Positions 48,472 through 60,200 of a DNA stretch of 64,000 nt are shown piece after piece. Under the pieces are notes generated by a model. That model did no database searches and had not been told where the DNA came from. It was given only the letters and a program-made list of their open reading frames with translations. Within the stretch, counting starts at the first letter, position 1; each line of letters opens with the position of its first letter. This DNA comes from Branchiostoma floridae (taxonomy: Eukaryota > Chordata > Leptocardii > Amphioxiformes > Branchiostomatidae), in the NCBI RefSeq assembly GCF_000003815.2, contig NC_049992.1:2931445-2995444 (forward strand), read 5' to 3'. The translations under genes were made by a program, and so were the position numbers.

Positions 48472-48913
48472 CAAACATGTTTATCCTCAAACACTCGAGC
48501 TCCCAGATGAACTTTAGTACGTGCGATAACAAAGGGTTCACCTACAAGGGCACACCATTATCACGATCACCTGTTAGGGCGAATCCAGTTTGTAGCTAGG
48601 TCCACCCACAGAGGTACTAGTGTGTTGAAGGGTTAAGTCTTGAAATATAAGATGGACGGGTATGGATCATTACAGCATTGTTTTAATAAACATCTAAGCT
48701 TCCATTTTCAAACTTTGAATAAAGAATTTATAAAATAATAGTTTTGTCCAAGTTGGGCGGCTAGTCACGCAAAGCCACCCCTCTAGCCAAATGGATCACT
48801 CCCAAAAGGTGTCAACACACATACGCAGCTACAATAAATCTTGATACACACTTCAAACGTTCTCTTTTGAACTTTGTGTTCCAAAGAAGAAGGCACGACA
48901 GCTAGACTATCAG
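48472..48913 (+). promoter_or_regulatory. ACS-B 5' non-coding exon and promoter-proximal block
   Basis: Inverted counterpart of 32796-33243 upstream of ACS-A. Shared runs include gataacaaagggttcaccta and cacacttcaaacgttctct. It ends at the donor CAG|GTACGA (exon end 48913); the acceptor before exon 1 ends at 51484. The position and strand of exon, donor and acceptor agree in both genes, supporting a real leader exon with promoter upstream. Confidence 0.6.
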
Positions 48914-49243
48914 GTACGAATTCGTCACAGCGTTGCCCACCTTTTATATTGTAATGTTACATGCTCCAAATTGAATCTAAGTAATTTGTAAAGGCAGTTG
49001 ACGGTAGTATAGTTAGATATGTGTCTTTAGACCAAACTGTTGGGACCAGTCAAGTATGAGCTTTCAATGAGAGGGGATCGCCCAGTATGACACGAACCTG
49101 CAGGGTTGCGAAGTGGTTACAGATGACACTCACTCACTATTATTTGCTTTGTAGGTAAGGTCAAGTATTTCTCGTTGTGTCCCCGAGAGGCCATATCTTG
49201 GTGACAACACCAGAGCCCGTTAATCTAATGAAATATGTCTTAA

Positions 49244-50188
49244 CCCTATTCAGACCGGGCTTTTTTGGTCATCCCTGGACCGGGGGGGGGCTTTTGAGGC
49301 CCTCCACTTCTAAGTCCTATAACTCTAAAACGACGTGCCGTAGGGCCGCCAAATTTTCAGGACTTGATATCGACATAATATCTGACAAGTATGTGACGTT
49401 TGACGTTACGTTGACGTAAGATGACGTAATTATGACGTCATCAATTTGATTACATTGGCCAAACCCATGAAAAACGGGTATTCTCAGAAAACTTCAAGTT
49501 ATGCTGCAAAAATGTAACAACAAGTGCAGATAACAGAATAATAATGTTTATTACGACTTGCGTTGCCAATAGCAACATCAATGACGTCAATATGACGTCA
49601 TAAAATGACGTCATGCACATCTAAGATACGAGTTGGGCTCCGCCATATTATTTATCATACCTTGAATTTTTAAAAATACTTTTTTTGCAACAAATAATCA
49701 CAAAGAGCAATGGAAATAGACTAAATTCATTCATTTAGATGGTTTTTGATGAAAAAATACCAGGTAGTTGCAAATTTTAAGGGATAATTAGCTTGTTTTT
49801 CTTGATCTGGCCATTCCGTCCGCCATCTTGGATTTTGGGCTGATGACGTCATCAAATTAGCATAATTTATGCATATTTAATTATGAAAGATATGCTGAAT
49901 AATATAAGATTTTATTTATGTAACAAAATCACACTAATATAGCAAATAAATTTGAAAAATACATTGTTAGAACCCAAAATAGTGATTTTTGGCAAAACTG
50001 CCTGTCAACAAACGGTTGCCATGGCAACAAGAAAAAATGGAAAATTTGTCAAACTTCGTAGAATTGTTGCCAACAATATTTTAGGAAAACTGACTAAATT
50101 TGGTGGCTCTAGCGTAAGCCGTTCTGGCGTTATAGGACATCGAAGTTAGCGCGGGCCTCAAAAGCCCCCCCCCCCGGTCTGAATAGGG
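49244..50188. mobile_element. piggyBac-type non-autonomous element, 945 bp
   Basis: TTAA occurs at both ends (49240-49243 and 50189-50192), immediately followed by ccctattcagaccggg and its inverse. TTAA target duplication with ends starting CCC is the piggyBac hallmark. The terminal repeat continues through a G run into gcttttgaggcc. The left arm has an extra stretch after accggg that is missing on the right. The interior has repeated tgacgtcat motifs and ggttgccatggcaac, and no transposase. Confidence 0.85.
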
Positions 50189-51497
50189 TTAAAGTGTCGT
50201 GAAAAAGATTGGATTAAGTGACGTTAGGCATGTTTTAACTGTGGGCGGCGGTTTTCGCTATTTTTTGCAATATTGAGAAACACATCCCATATGTAATTGT
50301 ACTGTATTTGCGGTCATCATGTTGCTTTTTATTAGGTGTAACATTTCCGATCATATTCAGTTTGTGGGTGGGATCACACTTGTAGCAGTGTCTCTAGTGT
50401 GCTTAAGTCCCAAGTAAACGGTTTCAGCTTGATGACCAGGGAAAACGTATTACAGATGGAGTAGGAATATCTATAGGTTATGATTCGTTCCAGTTATTTC
50501 TGTTACTGTGTGTGTGTGTACAGTAATAGTTCTTTAAGGTCGTGCGTATATTTCGTAATATATGATACTTGTTCGCTACCCGCCAGATATCAGGTCGAAG
50601 TCCAAGTGCATTTCCGCGTTGCGCTGCAGCAGAACACAGTATTTATAGTTATGCGCGACCCCCCGGGGTCAATGACACTAGTACATAAAGTAGTACGGAT
50701 AAACATGTTGAAGGCTGCGTGGAATGTCGTATTTGAGAGGCTTCCATACATACGCTGTGCTGCGTGGTTAGGAACTGTGTCGACTTTGAGACTATATGAC
50801 TTGGATGGTGAAGGTTTTCCAGTTTGTGTATAGATACGCCTCATTACGCAACTGCCTTTCAGGTGTGAACTGGCCGCAGTTATTTGACCTCCGCAGAGTG
50901 GCGTTTCAAAGTGGGGGTGACCATCAACCAGACGAAAAAAAAAGATCTGCCAATGTGTTCTGTTGTAGCCTAATAATTGTACCTACCACCATAGTGTCTT
51001 TTTATTACACTAGTTCACTTCTTTGATACAGTAATGAATTCCTTGTTGGCTTTGATGCCATGTTTCGTCACTTCAATTCTTGTTAAACGTTCATGTGTCT
51101 GTTTTAGAAATATATTGTTTGACTTGTAACGCCGTCAGAACCTGACGAAATTTGTTCTTCCCTAGGCGTGAAACAGGCCTAGGGAACGAGTAGTTTAAAT
51201 ACATTCCTTAAGGTGCAATCTCACTGCACTTGCGTCACGCTTGCGTAACTGTGGGGTTCAAAAGATACTCAGCGAATTTCGGAGATAAAGAACGAATTTT
51301 CTTAAGTTTTGTGTATTTTGTCGTCTTCTAAGCCATAATTTTACGTATTACTCAATATCTAAGTTATAGACATTCGGAGATAATAACAAAACAGTGACGC
51401 AGTGAACGAACCCCGCAGTGACGCAAGCTTGACGCAAGTGTAGTGAGAGTGCACCTTTACCCACACCTTTGTATTTATCCATAGATAGCGTGCCATC

Positions 51498-54400
51498 ATG
51501 AGTTACAACCAGGGTCCTACAGACATCCCGCTGGTGGAACAGACCTTTGGTCAGCTGCTGGACGACACGGCAGCTCGCTGGCCCGACACGGAGGCGTATG
51601 TGTTCAAGAAGACAGGCGCAAGGGTCACATTCAAAGACATACAAGATAAGGCAAGAGTTCAAGACAAACCCGATTTTTTTTTTCAGACATCCAGTAACTG
51701 CATGTAATACCTTAATGCATGTAATACTTATAAAACGTGCATAGCTCTGTAAATGATATAATTGTACTTTGAAATGAAATTTAAAACACTATTCTATATA
51801 GATGACTGTGATATTATATTGTTGTGTCTTTTTATGCTATTTTTTACGTGGTGACCGTTAGTCTTTAAATCTTTAAATATGTGTAGATGAGACAATGCCT
51901 ACGTTGTTTTGATTAACAAATTCCCTGCACAGTTTAAGAGAAATGGTGTATTTTGTAAATGCTGGGGTCTTATACCTGTGACATGTGGAACTTAAAGGAG
52001 TGATGCTCACTGTAAACCATATACTATACATCTAGGACATCATTACCAATTATCAATGAGATAAAGTAAGTGATAAGTGAATATGGTGCCGTCATATATA
52101 GCTATTGTGCTGTTATAACAACCACACGAAAGTGCCCTCTGACATTCTCCACCCCCGCCTCTCCAGGCCAGCAGACTGGCAGCAGGACTGAAGGCCATAG
52201 GGACGGAGCGCGGTGACGTAGTAGCCTGGCTCGTGGGGCATCGCCCGGAATGGATCTACTTGTATTTTGCCGTGGCGAAGCTGGGAGCCATCGCAGTTAG
52301 TTAATGATATTTTTCAGTATTCTAAAGCACAGCTGAATTGTAATGTAGTAATGTACTAGTATAGTATATTCAACCTACAGGTGCAATCCAAACACTGGGT
52401 TTTCGGCTGGTCAACTGCAGTCTTTGTCATGAAATGAGCAATCCACTGCTTTTGGGGCATCACGCTTTGTAGATAGAACACGTGACTCTGACTAAAGTAT
52501 CGTCAGTTACATTAAGTTTATGGTGCCCCCTCTCCGGGTCGTAATGCCTCGATGTAAAAATCCTGTGCGATTTACTTGGAATATCCGCTAGCTCTACAAT
52601 CACAACAAAGACCATCGAGTCTTGCAGTAAAACGTAATACAATGTGTTTTCATTAGAAGATTTTGCAGATTTATACCAATGTTACAATTTTGAAATCTAC
52701 AGTTGTTATCAACATGAATATACTGGTTACTACATTATTCTACAAACAGTGACGGTGTTTGAAAGGCATAGAGACGTACCTCCAAATTCTAGATGTCTTG
52801 CAGCACATCTTGTTCACGGCTTGATCTAGTGTCGCCAGACAGCACGCAAGTCAGGACCTAGTCTCGTGTAATCTCCAAGCAGATCCTACAATGGCATAAG
52901 ATAGTACCAAACTGGCCAGGGAGTGTAGTCAGCCAAGAGGTGTCCATTCGCCATGTAAACACACTCCTAAGCCGGTTTCACTCCTCTGCCAGCTTTTGAT
53001 ACTATCTTATGCTACCGTAGGATCTGCTTGGAGATTAGTCTCGTGCTCTCTCGTGAGACTAGGTCAATCCATGAACAAGATGTGCTGCAAAACAGCGCAA
53101 ATTCGAAGTATGTCTCTATGCCTTTATGAACCCCACTGTTAAAAGAATATTGTAGTACATGCATTCATAAGTGACTGGTAAACATCTTCAAATAATATAT
53201 ACATGTTTTTTCTCAGTTGCCGCTTCTGGCGCCGCGTGTCGGGAGGAGCGAGGAGACAATGACGTATTGCTTGAAAAAGGTACGTACACGTACTGTTCTG
53301 TAACAGTAATCTAAGTTCATCTAGCTTTTCCTGGATCGTTGGTCCACGTTGCATTGCATTGCCATTGGTTGGATTTCCTGACAGACCGTCCTAGTAGTAG
53401 TAGTTCTTATCAATGGAATTGTAACACTACGAAAGGACTGCGCTTTTGTAGTCAAGGTAGACCTCCCATTATGACCTCTCATTATGATCAATACTTTCAG
53501 TAAACAACCTTAATACCCTTCTATTCCCATAGGCTGGAGTGAAGGTACTTATCATGGGTGACGTAACCGGAGTAGATGAGACAGACGACACGGTCCCTTA
53601 CCTGTGCAGCTTGTTTCCTGAAGTTAAAACAGCCAAACCAGGAAAGCTGCAGATTGAAAGGTAAACTTTGAACCACATTATTGGTACACTTATACAGGTA
53701 CAATTTTTATTACAAAATTAAGCAGATCATCATGACCCTAATAATGTCATTAGCAGCCTCAAAATGTTGTATTTTCCGAATTTCAGGTTGCCCAAGCTGA
53801 CGAGTATCATTGTGCTTGGAGACATCGCGACGGGGTGAATATTTACAGCTGTGCATTAGCCATTACCATATTTACAAATCATTGTCTCTTGGTTTTGTTA
53901 AGAATCCAACAAATTTAAAGCTGAATTTAAGAACAATACACACATGCGTATATATTTGTCCCCTAAAAGTATCACATAGACATTTTACAAGAGCCTTATG
54001 TTTGTAAGTTAACTGACGGCATCTTTATGTTACAAAAAGTTGCGTATTTTGTGATCGGAATAGATATGGAGTTGTGGAGTCACATTACAACATTGTGGGG
54101 TCACATTACAACATTGTGGGGTCACATTACAACATTGTGGGGTCACATTACAACATTGTGGGGTCACATTACAACATTGTGGGGTCACATTACAACATTG
54201 TGGGGTCACATTACAACATTGTGGGGTCACATTACAACATTGTGGGGTCACATTATAATATGTTTTTAAGAATTGGTGCCTATACTATGGATGAGGTTCA
54301 GACGATGGGAAGCGATGAGAAGATCATTGCGGAAGTGAGGGCTCTCCAAGACCAGCTGAGCTGTCACGATACGTTCTGGCTACGTTTCACGTCGGTGAGC

Positions 54401-57220
54401 TATCAATACAACATACATACTTTTAGCATGAAAGTTCATCTGTGTTGATAATATAAATAACATTGTGGAAAAAAACTTTACGTAACCAACACCAAGTTTG
54501 ATTACCAAATTTTCAGCCGACTCCGTCAGCCTTGTTCACGGAATGGACCCGTCACGTCCGGAAGCTACAGCAGACGGGTCCCAATCAAACTTGGTGTTGG
54601 TTACGTAAAGTTTAGTTATTTCCACACACAACATACATACATATATACATACGTATCAATATGGGTAAGGTGTGTTAATACATGTAGAGAGGGGCACTAG
54701 ATGCCTTTATCACAAAGTTTAAACGCTGAGATGCCTTGTCATTTTGGCTGCTGTTTTATCGTTTTATTGCAACATAGCTGTCGGTTGTATCAAGCATAAA
54801 CCTAAGTGCATCTAAATATATTGCAGGCGTAGAAAAATACACGGGTTACGTAAAGGGAGACATTGTCAATTCTGGGCACTATGGCACACACAACGTATCC
54901 AGCCTTGTTCTTTACAATGTTTGCCGACTTATTTCCCAACGCTTTTTTGTCATTTTAGCGAAGCAAGAAAAGTAAAATTGCAGGTCTTTCAATTGTCAAA
55001 TCTATCTCAAAACGTTATATCTAGCTCCTGACGACAGGCAACAGAACGTTTTCTTATGTTTGCACAGGGAAGTACTGGTCAACCGAAGTGTGTTGAGCAC
55101 AGCACGTACAGTTTCTACAACTATCTCCGTCTGGCTACCAAGCGTTTCCGCACGACAGCTGAGGTAAACCAGCAAAAGGAGCACTAACATGTATATCTAT
55201 TTTCACTCTCTTCATTTAAATGCATGCGGCAAATGAGTTGAGTAAAAATGTGCTTTTTTTGTCGATGAAAAACCTGTTTGATCACAATTACCTTAAATAT
55301 TAGACAGAAAACATCCATGATACAGAAAGAAAAAATACAGGCAACATAGCTCATATAGTACAAATGTACCCCGGGTGTATGGATAAGGGTTGGAATATTC
55401 TTTAACTCACAATGATTTCAAAAGAATTATCATTATGTTAGTCCTTATTGTTATGTTAACCAAGTTGTCAAGCTTTATCCTATTCCTCTATGTTGTACTT
55501 TGTGTAATATTTGTTGCCATACATTGTATCATGTACAATTGTCGTGCAATAAAGTTCTTCTTCTTTCAAAGAAATGTATCTTTACCGTTCTGATGACAGG
55601 GAACAGCACTCTGCCCTTACTTGACATCCCCATTAATCGTGAACCTTCCCATGTTCACCCCGGGGTGTGCGGTTGTTTTTCCCGCCAGCACAGCGCCGTC
55701 ACCTGTTGAAATCATGGAGACAATTCAGGAGGAGAGGTATGTGAGACGTTTCAAAACATTGTAATGATGATTGAAGACCTTTATTGCACATTTTTGCTAC
55801 ACCGAGCTAAGTACAGGTCACAACAAGACTTGCTGAAAAGTCATCAGTTAACAGATACAAAATGAAAAGATGAATTTATCGTTGGATAAATTCATCTTTT
55901 CCTCTCCTTTGTCTTATAGTGGGGGTAAAAGCATAGATATGTTTTATAATCGATGGTTTGTCTAGTTGCATTAAGAACATGAATTTTTCTACAGAACTTA
56001 AGTGTATTTATTTATTAAACTTTACAGAAAAAGTTCTGCGAGGTGTGGGTAACAGGATATACCTTTACATGTATGGAAATAGGCTTTGTATAAATTAAAC
56101 CCTATGTTGCACAGCACTACCAAAATGTCGTGAAATGGTTCCTATCGATAATGGTAGACATCGATACAGCATCGCTTATACCCCCTTTCCACTAGGACGG
56201 CGCTCTCGCCGCGCTCTCTCTGCGACCTACAATTTGACACATCGTTCAACGAATTGTATCGAAAATAAACGAATCTTGTTACACTTTGTGTGTTTTGTTG
56301 TCTTCTCAATCACACTTTTACGTTTTGTATGATATACCCAGTGTGAAAGCGAAGGTTTCGCATATGTTATTTAGGTCGCAGTGAGAGCGCAGCACGATCG
56401 CCGTCCTAGTGGAAAGGGGGCCTTAATACGTATGACATATCAAATAATATTATCTTGCACATTATGCACAAACTACTCGCACCACATTGATATCATGCCA
56501 GTGAAAAGACCGGTCCGGTTGTAAATTAAAAAGAATACTAAAAGCTAATGAGAAATGGGATGAATGTGCTTTTCTCAATATTTTGCATTTATATGTTTTT
56601 TGTTTTCATTCCTGAGATTTGACATACGTAGGCCTTAACTAGTGTTAAGGCCTGTTTTGTTTCCCTTTTTTTTCTAAATTCTACTTATTATTTTTACTGC
56701 AGTGTGACTCTTTCTACATCTTTTAATCTGAAGATTCTACTGTGACCGAATGAGAGTGGTAGACAGTTCCTGTGCACAAAACAAGTGGCATTGGTGTGAG
56801 CCACCCAGCAGCTAGTTTGGGAACTGCAGGGGTGTTTTGTACTGAAAATTTGAAGGAGGATAACCGTTGCCTTCTTTCTCTTCAATAAGGTGTCTCTCGA
56901 TTAGCATGTTATACGTCAAGGATTTCCACGACATGCTTCACGATCCGCGCTTGGCTGAGTACGACCTTTCCTCAGTTCGAGCAGGTAAGGAGTAATCATG
57001 AAAACTATAATTTTGTTAAGTCTAATTATTGCACACTGAGGCTAGTTGTTGTTCTAGTTTTTGTTTCTCAGAAAGGATAAATTCGATTTCGTATACTGCG
57101 AAAACGGTTTAACATAGTTCTTTCCTTCATTATTTTCTTCATTATCTTAAAGATGAAATTGCTTCAATTCTTTAAGAAGACGGTTTATTTGAGACGATAG
57201 ACGCGTCGACATATCATATC

Positions 57221-57258
<38 letters not shown>

Positions 57259-60200
57259 CTCCAACATACCATTGTTCAATATCGCGTATCTTTTCAGTGA
57301 CTATAGGTGGCAATGTCACGTCAAAGAGTCTGATAGATCGTGCAGCCGACGTCCTGCCAAACGTAAGAGTGGTGGTAAGTTTTTCCTTACTGATTCCATG
57401 TGCCGATAATTTGTCTTCGTCGTGTCTGTATGTTTGTGGCATTGTGTGTTCGTGGTCTGTTGTCTTTGTTTTCACAGTTATATTAGTCACATTTACAGTG
57501 GGGTGACAGGAAGCGAGAAAGAGACATGGAATGTTAATCAACCTTATTTTCATTTATTTATTCACTTCAAAGCGATTTCCAAGGGGGCCCACTAAAGCAA
57601 AAACAAAACAACACGTGTTACATTCAGTCAAAGTTAATGCACCAGTAAACAACATACAGTAGATCACATGAAAACCGAGGCGTCAAAAACAAAACCAGTG
57701 TGCATTTCGCCGAGGAGGTTTCATCAGATAAAACCTTCTTGCGATGATTAAGAAAAACTTCCCACTTTTAATTTACTGACATTCACGATAGGTTGGCTAT
57801 GGAATGACGGAGACCCTAGGCGTGGCGGGGATTCCAGCCGACATGACTGGAGAGGGGAAAGGAGCCACAGTAGGCAAGCTGTCACCGCATGTGGAGGTAA
57901 TCTTCAGGCAGATCCGAACACTACATAGTATACGTGGGGCTAGTCTCCGCATAACTAGGAAACTAGTTATGCGGAGACTTCGAGCGAGCTCGCCGGAGTG
58001 AGTGTGAGGGTGTGAGTGATACGTGGGGCCTTTCAAAATAATGTCACCAGATTGGTATAACGTAGGATATTTTAGTTACGTTTGCATAACTAGGAATCTC
58101 TCTTACCTGCCTACGTTCCGATGCCTATCAGACACTGTTATTGCCTATTGTAGACTTATAAGTGATTATCAGTCTGTTGAGTGTAACAGAGATGATACTT
58201 AGATATTGGATTTTTCATTCACCCAACCAACAATGTCTCTCGCCTGCTTACGTCTCTAGGGCAATGACCCTAATTGACGCAGGCCCAGAAGGCCCAAAAC
58301 GAGTCCATACAGTATTTTAGCCTATTTTCGACTTTTAGCAGGAAAATGTAAGTACATTTCATATTGGTGAGACAGTGTAGGTTGCAGATGTTCAGATTCA
58401 GCCAAAAAACTAGGTTTTGGTCCATCTTTTCGGCCTGTGCTGACCCCTAATTTGAAGTGCTGAGTCCCAAAAATGACGTCATGAAAAGCAAGATGGCGGC
58501 AAGGTTTGACCGCTGGAATAGTTGCACTGGCCAGAAAGTTTAAATATTAGACTTTTGGACACTTGAGATAGCGGGCTGCTGTGTGGGGTGAGTTCTTATG
58601 ACCTGGAATGTTCACGGATGAGATTATGACACCCTGAACTTGCTAACTTTTACATTATCGCCTATGTAGATTTGTATTAGTGGTAACTGCTCTCTATGCC
58701 TATCCGACATCTTCCTCAGAGCTCCTGACTGAAGTCCTGCTTCTCGCCGCTATATATACGCAACGTACGTGGCGCTTTTGCGGCGAGAACACAATCCCAA
58801 GCGTGGCAAAGTGATTGTGTTCTCGCCGCAAAATCTTGTTCATCGGCTACATATAGCGGCGAAATGTAACACTCCCGTTAGATGCTCTGAGATCGGTTTT
58901 AGCAGGCGAGAGGCATTAGGTGGTTGTGTAAAAAATCCAATATCCAAGAATTAACTTTATTACACTCAACAGACTGATAACCACTTATGACTATTTGTTT
59001 ATTTATTTATTGGTTTGGCTGCACCGAACACACAGCCAGGGCTGCCCAACTAGCCTATGGCTATTACAAAGGGCTAGCTATTGTTGTTATAACTGTGAAT
59101 ATTTCTAGCTTTATAATACAATAACCATTCACAAGCTGTGTAAGTGGAATATTTATGCAACATTTTCTGTGTATGTGTTCACCTATAGATACAGCTTGTA
59201 GACAAAGACGGTCGGGTTGTACCATTAGGCCACGAGGGGGAGATCTGGGTGAGAGGGTACAGCTTGTTCAAACGTTACCGTGGAGACGAGGAGAAAACGT
59301 CAAAGGCGATGACAGCTGATGGTTGGTTCAAAACTGGGTACGTAGTACCTCTAGTTTCAAATAAATCTTTGTTAGACATAAATTGTATGAGAATAGCATT
59401 GGGCCTTTGTCCATTTGTTTATTTACACAACAAGATAATTGACAATACTAGAGTTCCTCGAACACACATCTTCGCCAAATAAACATTCTTTATCGAAGGT
59501 CGTTGTTTTTGAATGATTAATGTATGTAATTATGGCTATAATGGACCGGATAAGCACCAAATACAGCTTAATACGAGATGTTAATATATAGCAAAGCTGG
59601 GTGTAAGGTATTTAGTTAGGCTAGGTTAGGCTAGGTCTTTAGTTTTATATAAGATTTCACTCTACAAAATGTACATTGCAGTCTTTTCGTAAAAAAAGAA
59701 ATAATAAACAAACTTTGAGTGACTGGCCTATATATTAGATAATAGGTCATCTAAGGGTTACCTAAGGGTTATACGTAAGGATTGTTACGGTCCCGCCTTG
59801 GTGAATGTTTGTGTCCATCTCATGAAAATAGTAAGTAAAGTTTTGCAATCGCGAGTTAAGTCAGAGGTATTTTACACAGTCTACCTGGCCTGGCTATCAC
59901 GTCAGGCTACTCAGATCCCCCCATTCATAGCCCCGCAAAGACAAAATAGCTGATTGACAGGCATAGTAATTGCTAATCTCCAAGTATTAGTATATTCATA
60001 AGCCTTACTTAGATCCTCCTCTACAACCTAGCACAAACCGAGACAAGATACGATACCACCCGCGTTCTATGACCGCACTCGTACAACCCGGAAGTATATG
60101 ATATTGTCGTAATCGGTTGCACGGAAACCCCCATGCAGTGTGAAATCGAGGCCAAAATCAGGCAAAAAGAGCCAGTTTGAAGGCCAACTTTGACTCTTCA

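Larger units (their letters stand above)
47526..51497. other. Region between CROT and ACS-B start codons
   Basis: CROT (minus) and ACS-B (plus) diverge here. Contents: a G run near 47670-47686, repeat copy 47738-47995, microsatellite 48283-48380, the ACS-B leader block 48472-48913, and the piggyBac-type element 49244-50188. The stretch 50200-51480 has nothing identifiable beyond the ACS-B 5' intron and acceptor. If the leader-exon reading is right, the two transcription starts are about 1-1.3 kb apart. Confidence 0.55.

Noticed and set aside
48001..48510. Several open frames around 48.1-48.5 kb
   Set aside because: They run through the TG/GA microsatellite and show dinucleotide-encoded peptides.
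54027..54448. Open frames encoding repeated LWGHITT-type peptides on both strands; also the impression of a CRISPR-like array
   Set aside because: They are products of a 21-bp minisatellite whose period is divisible by three; there are no spacers and the sequence is an intron of ACS-B.
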